The notes under the pieces were generated by a model. It did no database searches, had not been told where the DNA came from, and saw nothing but the letters and a program-made list of their open reading frames with translations. A stretch of DNA of 64,000 nt from Mycobacterium interjectum (lineage in GTDB: Bacteria > Actinomycetota > Actinomycetes > Mycobacteriales > Mycobacteriaceae). A program made the translations under genes and the position numbers. The stretch spans positions 1 to 64,000 of the forward strand of contig LQPB01000102.1 of NCBI GenBank assembly GCA_002102225.1. Direction: 5' to 3'. Positions 8,579 through 16,528 of this stretch are shown piece by piece. Every line of letters begins with the position of its first letter. Positions within the stretch are counted from its first letter, which is position 1.

Positions 8579-8692
8579 ATAACACCGGACGCGCCAAAGG
8601 CGGCCGACGCCAATACAGCATTAAGCGGCCGAGCGGCTTCCGAAGCACAGCAGCCCGGCGGAGGGACCGTCTGGTGCCACTCCCCCAGTCGA

Positions 8693-9328
8693 TCAGCCCC
8701 GGCCCGGCTGAGAATCCTTACGACCCGGCAGGAAGGCGTTGAGCACCGCGGCGATCCAGGTGCTGCGAGTGTCGAAGCCAAGTTCTCCGCCGATGCGATC
8801 GATGACCTGTTCTTGCTCAAGCGTTGGGCTGAAGGCGATCTGGACGCTGCCGCCGCCGAGGTAGCGCACCGCGGAAGGGTCGGCTGGGAAAAGTGGGTTG
8901 ACCGGCGCCGTGCTCACGGTCGCCGCCTTGATGATGTCGGTGAGGTCGTCGTGCTTGGTGCTGATGGCCTCGAGTACCACCTGCAGGTTCGTCGCCTTCT
9001 GCTTGTGGCGGTAGGCCTCGAAGCGCTGTTTGACCCCGGGGCTGACGTACACGGCGGTTACCGGCCGCACGCGCGTGCGCGGTCGCCCGCGTCGGCGGCC
9101 GTTGCGACCGGCCGGCTCCGCGACGTCTTCGGCCGTAGTAACCGGTCTGATGGGCGTCGGCGCGGCCGGTTCGGCCTGCGGACGGTCGGGCCGCGCAGGG
9201 CGGGTTATAGGCGTGGCCGCGGGCGTGTCCCCTACCAGATCCGCGAGGCCCGCACCGCGTGGCCTGGCTGGTGCGCCGAGGTCGGACAGATCCTCGTTCG
9301 GCATGTTTTGTTCACGCAGATTGCTCAT
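8693..9328 (-). CDS. ParB-like partition protein (RHH type)
   Basis: The start is within the last bases of parA (ATG 9328, or 9334), indicating translational coupling. The 211-aa protein has a disordered Pro/Ala/Arg-rich N-terminus (residues 1-75), a basic patch (GRNGRRRGRPRTRVR) and a segment (VTAVYVSPGVKQRFEAYRHKQKATNLQVVLEAIST) like a ribbon-helix-helix or other small DNA-binding fold, then a C-terminal helical part. It is not a classical ParB with an N-box. Its role as centromere binder is inferred from its place after parA. Confidence 0.65.
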   Translation of the reverse strand: MSNLREQNMPNEDLSDLGAPARPRGAGLADLVGDTPAATPITRPARPDRPQAEPAAPTPIRPVTTAEDVAEPAGRNGRRRGRPRTRVRPVTAVYVSPGVKQRFEAYRHKQKATNLQVVLEAISTKHDDLTDIIKAATVSTAPVNPLFPADPSAVRYLGGGSVQIAFSPTLEQEQVIDRIGGELGFDTRSTWIAAVLNAFLPGRKDSQPGRG

Positions 9329-10296
9329 GGCCACTCTCCTTGATCGATCATTTGGGCTCGCTTGCTGGCGGCGCGCGTCAGGACTTCGGCCGCGAGTTTG
9401 GCGAAGTCCTCGGCGACAAGACGCGAGGTCTCGCTGACGGTCGTTGCGTTCTTCGCGCTGCCCTTGCGGACTTCCCAGTACTTCGGGTTGTTCTCAATCT
9501 CCTGCTCGAGTTCGTATGCCAGGCGCCCGAACTTAACCATTTCGCTGGCCACCGACTCTGCATGTCGAACGAAACTCTCGAGCAGCATGTCGGAGCTTTG
9601 GCCGAGATCCTCCGACACACTCTTCGCCATGTCCCGGCGGATCTTCTTCGAGCTCGTACCCGACCCGAACACGAACACTGCAAGCAACATCAGGTACGGG
9701 TTGTGCTCTCGCATGCCTCGAATGTCCGCGGCGATATCGCGCAATCCTTGTCGCGAGTACTCATCGGTGCGCATCGGGACAATCACGAAACGGCCTGCGC
9801 ACAGGGCGATGTTGGACAGTAGTGGGTTCTCCGGTGGCGTGTCGATGATGATCACGCGGTACTCACCAGCAATAGCTTGCAAGCACTCGGCCAGGGCAAG
9901 ATGGACTCGTTTGGCGTCGTCTTTCGTCGACATCTCGGCGGATAAGACAGACGCGATCCGGCGCACGTACTGACCTCCGGGAACGACGTCGAGATTGGGC
10001 CTGACGTCTCGGACGGGCGCCAATTGCGCGCCTGCGGTGACAGCGCTGAAGAGATTGCGGCCTTTGTCGTCGCGTTCGGTATTGGCGAACCCAAGCAGCA
10101 GAGCGCAATTGCCCTGGCCGTTGAGGTCGATGAGCAGGGTGCGCGCACCATCGGAGGCTACGAGCGCCGCGATGTGCGCACTCGTCGTCGTCTTCCCAAC
10201 CCCACCTTTGCCGTTTCCAACGACGTACACATGACCAAGACGCGCCCAGTTAATCGCCAGCCCAGGTTCGTCCCAGGTCGTTAGGCTGTTGGTCAT
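9325..10296 (-). CDS. parA: ParA family partition ATPase
   Basis: The 323-aa protein has a deviant Walker A motif, GKGGVGKTT, at residues 29-37, switch region VIIIDTPPENPLLSNIAL around 150-170, and the C-terminal helices usual for plasmid ParA. The residues after motif A' read LIDLNGQGN where most ParAs have LIDLDPQGN, a substitution of the acidic residue and Pro worth noting. ParA moves plasmid copies over the nucleoid with its partner, here the ParB-like product of the overlapping next gene. A 1.5-kb repeat-bearing non-coding region lies upstream. Confidence 0.9.
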   Translation of the reverse strand: MTNSLTTWDEPGLAINWARLGHVYVVGNGKGGVGKTTTSAHIAALVASDGARTLLIDLNGQGNCALLLGFANTERDDKGRNLFSAVTAGAQLAPVRDVRPNLDVVPGGQYVRRIASVLSAEMSTKDDAKRVHLALAECLQAIAGEYRVIIIDTPPENPLLSNIALCAGRFVIVPMRTDEYSRQGLRDIAADIRGMREHNPYLMLLAVFVFGSGTSSKKIRRDMAKSVSEDLGQSSDMLLESFVRHAESVASEMVKFGRLAYELEQEIENNPKYWEVRKGSAKNATTVSETSRLVAEDFAKLAAEVLTRAASKRAQMIDQGEWP

Positions 10297-11824
10297 GTTG
10301 GCTCCTCAGCCTGGCGCGATGTCGCCGTATATGCGCGTGGCACAGCATATTTCGCGATACGCCGTAGCACATCGGTGTTCATGGTTACCGAAGTGTAGTG
10401 GCCTCAACGCGACTCGCCATCGCGCAACGCGCCGCGACACACGCATTTCACCGAGTCGTGATCAGCGTCACGCACCTGACATCGCACCCCATGGCAAACC
10501 CCATGCGAGCGCCCACGCGAACCACGACCCCAAGCAAGGTATCGGTGTGCGGCCGGTGCAGTACCTACTCCCGCGCCTGCCGGCAAGTGGACGATGGCGC
10601 AAAGGCACTCACAGCGATCACCGTAACCGCGCAACCATGGCACGACGCGTTGGTGCCAATTTCACGACCAACACAGACAGTGATCTGGTAACAAACCGCG
10701 CCGCCACCAGGTATCACTGTGCATGCCCATGCCTAGACCGCGGCCATGGGCAATACCTAGACTCATACCTAACCAAAGGTATGAGCACATACCGGTGCCA
10801 TCACCTAATCCACAACCATGTAGCGAGCCGAGATCACGCCACGCGAGCGTATCCAGGACAGGGCCGTGCTCTATATCGAACCAGACACGAGCAAATCAAT
10901 ACACGCCGCGATGGGCGCGCGGCCTGGGCACCTGTTTGCAACGCAATTGTTGCCGAGCTAGTCGGGCGTGTTGCGTACCCAACCACATCCGGTGCGCCGT
11001 CTCCGATAAGGGCGCAGGTATTGGACGCGGTTGAGCCGCGGACGATTGCTTGGATACGAGCACCAGCCACAGCATCAGCCATGGTCACCGCTGGCTACCG
11101 TGTCTGTACCACGGCAGGGCCGCAGGTGCCGCGTCATACCAAGATAGAAGCCGTTGTAGCAGTGGCGAATCGGGTTAGAAAGCCCGTAGCGTCCTGGATG
11201 TCACATGGAATGGGTGAACGAATTGATGACGACGTCGCGGGCACAGGGCTGCAGCGCATCGAGGCCACGACCCAGGATGCCGTTTGGCGCGCGGTGTGAA
11301 TCGCCCCGAAATCGACTGTCACAGTGACGAAATGAAACGCCCAACGGGGCGTCTGTGGGCGGTATCGGCCGGTGTTAATGCGTCTGAGCCGCGGCTTGCG
11401 TGGTTCTCTGGTGAATCACGGAGATCCAGCACTTCTTTCGTGAGGTTCACCCGGCTGTGTCGGCAAGGAATCCGGGGGCTGCCGAGTTGTCGCGCATGTT
11501 CCGACCGGGGCGTTGGTGCCGTCTTCACCCTGGCGTGATGACCAACACTCGACCCGCGGGCCAATGGGGGGCGCCAAGGTCAGCGTCGTCGCGCACCAGT
11601 GGGGGAGTGGCGGCATGTGCGCTCGCGACGTCGGCCCACTAGAGCCCGTCCGAGGCAGGCGGGCGCCCGCGGCAGCTCGCAGATCGTCGCGCGGAGATCG
11701 GCAACGCCGTCGAGGTTTGTCAAAGAGTCCGTTGCACACCTCGGTGCCGGCGCCAACAAGTTTGAGTGGCAGTAATTGGGTTGTGCCGCCGCTCACTTTC
11801 GGTGAGCGCCAAGAACACGCCCCC
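10297..11824. other. 1.5 kb non-coding region upstream of parA (candidate centromere/origin)
   Basis: Long open frames here have weak third-position GC bias, unlike the neighbouring genes, and no recognisable product. The region contains scattered AGGTAT/ATACCT words, densest at 10709-10793, with more at 10537 and 11016. CAGCATATTTCG at 10343-10354 recurs at 22722-22733. Confidence 0.5.
10709..10793. repeat. cluster of AGGTAT/ATACCT repeats, candidate parS
   Basis: AGGTAT at 10709 and 10777, ATACCT at 10753 and 10765, and ATACC at 10789 give five hexamer sites in both orientations within 85 bp. Repeats of this sort beside parA are typical of centromere sites bound by RHH-type partner proteins. 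Confidence 0.5.
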
Positions 11825-12439
11825 CTAGTCGTCGTCGATGTTGATCGGTTCACCGTGGCGTAGCGCGGAGACGACCTGACCGAGGAGTCGGACGGATCCG
11901 GCCGCGATGACGGCGCCGATGAGGATCGCCACCACCGAGTCGAGCCAAAACAGCCTGCCCGTGACGAGGATGAAGGTGCCGACGACCGCGACGCCGGCAG
12001 CGGCCAACGCGTCAGCCAGGGTGTCCAGCAGTACCGAGCGCATGTGGAGGTCCTCGTCAGCGGCGGTCCGTCCCAGGATCGCCGCGCATACCAGCATGAC
12101 CAGCATTGCGACAGCGGAGGCGATCAGCGCTGGCAGGCCGTGCACTGGCGGGCTGCCGGTGGTCAAGCGGTGAACGGCTTCGACACCCACATAGATGACG
12201 ACGATGAGCAGCAGCGACGCGTTGAGGCCGGCGACGTGCGTGGGCGCTTGAGCCATGTCGTGGCGGTCACGCAGATGCACGGCCAAAAGCCCCAGCGCGA
12301 TCGCTGATGCATCCGCGGCGGTGTCGCCGGCGGCGGCCAGCACGCCGAGCGAACCCGCCGCCAGCCCGGTGACCACGAGACCGATGATCAGGAAGAGATT
12401 GAGCGCCAGGACCCAGCTCAACCGGGCAGGTTGACTCAC
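11825..12439 (-). CDS. short cation diffusion facilitator (CDF) transporter
   Basis: From GTG 12439 the product is 204 aa with about six membrane segments. DTAAD (in AAGDTAADASAIALG) and DTLAD (in VLLDTLADALAAAGV) give the paired acidic metal sites of TM2 and TM5. In most CDF proteins the first residue of one or both sites is His; here both are Asp. CDF proteins export Zn, Co, Cd or Mn in exchange for protons. The cytoplasmic C-terminal domain is missing because the protein ends after TM6 with HGEPINIDDD, so the length is about two-thirds of the usual. An upstream open frame exists but its residues are not membrane-like. Confidence 0.75.
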   Translation of the reverse strand: MSQPARLSWVLALNLFLIIGLVVTGLAAGSLGVLAAAGDTAADASAIALGLLAVHLRDRHDMAQAPTHVAGLNASLLLIVVIYVGVEAVHRLTTGSPPVHGLPALIASAVAMLVMLVCAAILGRTAADEDLHMRSVLLDTLADALAAAGVAVVGTFILVTGRLFWLDSVVAILIGAVIAAGSVRLLGQVVSALRHGEPINIDDD

Positions 12440-12902
12440 ACGACCAACCGTAGCCCGCGTGCAAGGCACCGCAGCCGGCCCACAGCCACCGTCGATCACG
12501 TCAACGCTGTCTCTGGGTGCCGCGGCGGGTGGCAAGGAAGTGGACTCCTCGGTGTTAAGCCAGGCGCCTGGGCGCGACCCGCCACCGCCGGAGCATCTGT
12601 CGCGGCCGCAACACCGGATTTGAACCAACACCGCAAAGTGAGCCACCATCACCACACGGCGAAGTGACCGGAGCACAACCAGTCCGATCTTCATGGCAAA
12701 CGGATGGTCCCATCAGCTTGGCGAGCCGATACGGGAGTGGGGGAGAGGCAGCATCGCGTGGGACTCGGTGGACGCTCGCCTTGGCGGGGCGCGGATTTCG
12801 GGGTGTGATCCCCTGTGCCGCAATCGAGCAGACTTAGATGCGTACGCCTTTGATCTGACGCACGGACCCATGCACGGCTTCTAATCTGAGAGGGGCACCC
12901 GA
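12440..12902. other. intergenic region with an IS-end-like stretch
   Basis: No gene is supported. The segment at about 12692-12715 resembles 39-62: on the minus strand both read TGATGGGACC, five variable bases and GTTTGCCATGA. It is probably the worn end of the same kind of element. Confidence 0.4.
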
Positions 12903-13514
12903 GTGGTCAAGCCCGCGCGCGCCGCACGTATCCGTTCCGAAAGGGCGGATGTCACGGCAGCCCCGAGCCTGGCCGGGCTCAACGACGACGAATTCGAGCA
13001 GGTACTGCTGAAGAACGCGTACCCTCCGGTTCGCGACGCGGGTGCGTGGGAGCAGCTGACGGCGTCGAAGCTCATCGACAGAACGAAGCGCGTCCTCATC
13101 GCGATGCGCGACCGTAACCGGCGCGCGATCTACCGAAAGAATCGGCGCCTCAACGAATTCCACGCGACCTGTCAGGGCCGCGGGGAGCAGGGTAGACGCG
13201 AGTGGTTCGCCGCAAAAGCCGCGCACGATCGCTGGTCCTTGGCGGCCAAGAACTTTGACCACACGGTCAGCGCCGCTCTTGAGGAAATCGGGGAGATCCG
13301 CCAGGCCCGAGTTGACCAGCGGGGGAGGGGAGCCGTATACCACGACCGATTCGCCTCGGCGGTTCAGGCTATCCGTGAGCACCGGACAGCAAGCCGAAAG
13401 GCCAACCTGGAACCAGAAAGTCACGACCTGGCCCTCTGGAACGTCCTCGATCACCTGACCACGACCACCGCGCCACGCCAGCAGCCACAAACATCCCCGG
13501 AGTTGCCCGCATGA
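12903..13514 (+). CDS. unknown charged protein in a two-gene unit
   Basis: GTG 12903 is preceded by GAGAGGGG at a good distance. The 203-aa product is highly charged (ERADVTAAPSLAGLNDDEFEQVLL, then RDRNRRAIYRKNRRLNEFHA), helical and soluble, with no motif I recognise. Its last codons overlap the next gene by ATGA, so it is cotranslated with the DUF2637 membrane protein and probably works with it. Confidence 0.6.
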   Translation: MVKPARAARIRSERADVTAAPSLAGLNDDEFEQVLLKNAYPPVRDAGAWEQLTASKLIDRTKRVLIAMRDRNRRAIYRKNRRLNEFHATCQGRGEQGRREWFAAKAAHDRWSLAAKNFDHTVSAALEEIGEIRQARVDQRGRGAVYHDRFASAVQAIREHRTASRKANLEPESHDLALWNVLDHLTTTTAPRQQPQTSPELPA

Positions 13515-14437
13515 CCGTCGTCGACACCGCTGCGGCCCGCAACGGATCCCCGCAACGCACAGAAGCCCCACACCTAGGCCCACGCGTGGACGCCGGCGCC
13601 CCGATACGGCTCGACGACGGGCCCCACCACGATGCACCGGCTTTCGCTGACCACTCAGGCCCGGCCGGCCCAGCGCGACAATGGCCGTGGAATACGCGGA
13701 CGCGCGGTGCGCAGACCATCGATGAGGCAAGACGCAACGCCGTACGCTTCTTCTGGGCATGGCTACTGCTGGCGACAGGCGTATCGATCGGGGGCAACTT
13801 CCTCCACGCCTGGCTCACAGCCCCGCCGGGAATGCGAATCTGGGCCGCGATCGCCGCAATCGTTACTCCCACAATACTTTTGGGTGCCACCCATTCGGTC
13901 GCCCTCCTCATCAAAACACGCCGGCGCGACGGGTGGACGCTCGTCGACGCGCTCGTCCTCGGCACCACCTTGCTCCTTACCTTCGCAGTAGCAGGGTGCG
14001 CCTTCACCATGTCGTTCTTCTCGCTACGAGACCTGATGGTCATGCTGGGCATCAATGCTCTGGCAGCCATTCTGTGGCCGATCGCCGTCGACCTGTCGAT
14101 CGTCAACTCGACACTGGCACTCTTGGGGCTGTCGTCACCGCGGCCTCCCCACCAGCAGGCCCACCGCGGCGATGGCCTCGAGCCCGTGAGTGGATGGTCG
14201 ACACTGACTACACAGCGGCGGCTGCGGCTGGAATCGACGGCGGCCGCGGTCAAAGAGCGCAACAGCGGCGTGCCTGAGATCGCCCAGCTGACCATCGCCG
14301 AAACGGCCGACATCCTCGAACGCCTTTACGACAAACGTGAACCCCAGCGCACCATCGGCGCGGCTGCAAACCTAGACCACCGCCACATCAGGAAGATCAA
14401 AAAGAGCGCCGACGAATTCCTCAGCGTCGACTCCTGA
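13511..14437 (+). CDS. DUF2637 family membrane protein
   Basis: A 308-aa protein with a disordered N-terminus (1-75), four membrane segments between about 78 and 200 (FFWAWLLLATGVSIGGNFLHAWL, IWAAIAAIVTPTILLGATHSVALL, LGTTLLLTFAVAGCAFTMSFFSL, LMVMLGINALAAILWPIAVDL) and a cytoplasmic C-terminus with an HTH-like end (RTIGAAANLDHRHIRKIKKSADEF). The membrane part matches DUF2637, a family common on actinobacterial plasmids and prophages, where some members are Spd-type plasmid-spread proteins. Its exact role is unknown. Confidence 0.75.
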   Translation: MTVVDTAAARNGSPQRTEAPHLGPRVDAGAPIRLDDGPHHDAPAFADHSGPAGPARQWPWNTRTRGAQTIDEARRNAVRFFWAWLLLATGVSIGGNFLHAWLTAPPGMRIWAAIAAIVTPTILLGATHSVALLIKTRRRDGWTLVDALVLGTTLLLTFAVAGCAFTMSFFSLRDLMVMLGINALAAILWPIAVDLSIVNSTLALLGLSSPRPPHQQAHRGDGLEPVSGWSTLTTQRRLRLESTAAAVKERNSGVPEIAQLTIAETADILERLYDKREPQRTIGAAANLDHRHIRKIKKSADEFLSVDS

Positions 14438-14753
14438 TTCGGGGCGCCGCCGGCGGGGGAGCGGCACACCTGGCGCGGGGTCATTTCAGCGCGCAATCCG
14501 TCACCTCAGACTGATCAGCCAAAAGGGCTTACCGGGGCCCACTTTCGGGATTTTGGGGTGTGGGCCCTCGACGTCGCCGTGACAACACTTAGATATCGCG
14601 CGTGCTCCAACGCATGCCCAGGTGACAGCGGAAGGGTCAAACGAAGATGCCCAACTCCATCACGGTCGCGTCGTTCCGGTCCGGCACCGTTCTGCTCGCG
14701 ATGGCTCGAGCCGCCCGCCTCTTGTCGCTACATCGAACGGCGGTCCCACTGCG
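14438..14753. other. 316-bp gap
   Basis: I see no supported gene, only the region in front of the hydrolase. An in-frame upstream extension of the hydrolase exists from about 14622, but its residues are Arg/His-rich and not family-like. Confidence 0.5.
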
Positions 14754-15770
14754 ATGAATGCACATTCACCGCTAACCTGCCCGCCCGAGCTCACCGAACG
14801 GGCGATCACTACCGTCGACGGCGTGCGTCTAGCCGTGCATGACCTCAACCCCCGACACCCAACAGCGACTGTTGTTCTCCTGCACGGCTTATGCCTAAGC
14901 CAGGCAAGCTGGGCACTGCAGGTCTGCTACCTCAGCCAGCGATGGGGCCCACGCGTCCGGATCGTCACCTACGATCACCGCGGGCATGGATTATCGACCT
15001 GCGCGCCCGTCGGCACCTACACCATCGACCAGCTCGCTGACGACCTCACGTCGGTCATCGCCGCTCTCGACATCCAAACCCCGCTCACACTGGTCACCCA
15101 CTCGATGGGCGGCATGGCCGCGCTGGCCTACCTTTGCCGCCCGGCGGCCCAGCGCCCCATCGATCCCAGCGGCCTGGTCCTCGTGGCGACGGCTGCCCGC
15201 AAACTCAGCCAGCGCGGACTAGGACGCCTGCTCTCAACCCCAGCCACCGCAGCATTAGCCCACGTCGCCACCCACACGCCCGAACACGTCCTCCACCGCC
15301 TGGTCACACCATTGTGCGTCACTCTGGCTCCCATACGCGGCCGCCTGCCCGCCGCCACTTTCGCCGCGACCGCCCTCACCGCGCTCACCACCACCGCCAC
15401 ATCCACTGCGGTCGGCTACCTCCCCAGCCTGCGCAACTACGATGTCTACCAGGCCCTTCCGGGGATTCGCGCACGAACCATCGTCGTCAGCGGGGGAGGG
15501 GACCCACTAACCCCGCCCCAGCATGCACACGAGCTCGCCGCAGCCATCCCCAACGCCGTGCACCTGCACGTGCCGACGGCAGGCCACATGCTGCCCCAGC
15601 AAGCCCCCAACGTGGTCAACCACGCCATCGAACACGCAACCGAGCTCGCACCAAAAGTGAGAAACACCAAAGCATGTCGCACCAGCACCTCGAGGACACG
15701 GCCAAACCCACCTGCGGCACCGCGGCACCTGCAGCCGCCCGCCGACGCTGCACTTCCCGGCGTCGGCTAA
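14754..15770 (+). CDS. alpha/beta-hydrolase
   Basis: From ATG 14754 the protein has 338 aa. HG (VVLLHGLCLSQASW) forms the oxyanion region, THSMGG holds the nucleophile Ser, GGGDPLTPP the acid and TAGHML the catalytic His, so the triad is complete. The substrate is probably an ester or lipid. The domain should end near HAIEHATEL; the last 40 residues (TSTSRTRPNPPAAP...) look like read-through into foreign sequence. No signal peptide is visible. The start is uncertain because no strong ribosome site lies close by. Confidence 0.8.
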   Translation: MNAHSPLTCPPELTERAITTVDGVRLAVHDLNPRHPTATVVLLHGLCLSQASWALQVCYLSQRWGPRVRIVTYDHRGHGLSTCAPVGTYTIDQLADDLTSVIAALDIQTPLTLVTHSMGGMAALAYLCRPAAQRPIDPSGLVLVATAARKLSQRGLGRLLSTPATAALAHVATHTPEHVLHRLVTPLCVTLAPIRGRLPAATFAATALTALTTTATSTAVGYLPSLRNYDVYQALPGIRARTIVVSGGGDPLTPPQHAHELAAAIPNAVHLHVPTAGHMLPQQAPNVVNHAIEHATELAPKVRNTKACRTSTSRTRPNPPAAPRHLQPPADAALPGVG

Positions 15771-16528
15771 GCGCACTACGCTATGCAAGGTGCCGGGGAC
15801 TCATCGTCACCCGTTGCGCACCCGAGCAGGACCTTCAAGCAGCCCGCAACCAGCTCTCAAGGCGGGCCCGTAGCTAACGGCGCCGCATTCGCATCGCCAC
15901 GTAAGGTGCCGCCCACACGAGCAGGGGACTGAGCCAACCAGAACCCCGCCCGGCCCGAGCCGGTGGCCGTTCTCGCAGCACTGCGGCGGCCGCACCATCC
16001 AGGTTCCGTCTGTACAACGGACGACCTCGCCGACTCCAGGCATAGCGCGAGCTTATGCTCGGAGACGGCTCCTGCGACGCGTCTCGCCAGGTTCATCGTC
16101 GAAATAGCCCAGCCGCGGAGGTCATCGTCCTGGTTCGGCGTGGTCGGGCCGCTGGCGCGGACTCTTCGACCGCCTCGTGTACGCCTAATCGTTATTGACC
16201 CCAGGCCCCGATCGGGCCGGCGGTGTGGGGTAGGGGAGTGGGTTTGCTGGGTCGGGCGTCGATCCCACTGCGCTTCCGCATCAGCGCGGGCAAGTCGGCG
16301 AGCTGAGCGTCTTCGGCACCTGACGCATCTCTCAGGGCAAGTCAGTACGGCGCTTTCCGGCCTTCACTAGCAAAGGTGCCGATCACTATTGCGCGGTGTG
16401 CCACGCCGGCGGTAGTCGCAGTCATCCGTGTTGCCTAAGTCGATGCGCTTACAAGCCTTCCTGAACGCTGGTTCCTGAATGTATGAAATTTGGCGAAGCG
16501 CCCGGAAAGTCGTAGCTAGTATGCGGGC
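15771..16528. other. 758-bp gap without a supported gene
   Basis: Frames on both strands lack coding character or known motifs. The kinase promoter probably lies in the last 100-150 bases, where AT content rises. Confidence 0.5.

Noticed and set aside
10289..11299. 336-codon open frame upstream of parA
   Set aside because: Third-position GC is low for this genome, the residue mix (His, Arg, Thr-rich, irregular) matches no fold, and it covers the repeat cluster; more likely non-coding.
11416..11853. 145-codon minus-strand frame
   Set aside because: Arg/Ser/Thr-rich composition, no ribosome site and no recognisable motif.
15674..15877. 67-codon frame overlapping the end of the hydrolase gene
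   Set aside because: No ribosome site, Arg-rich composition; could be real but support is too thin.
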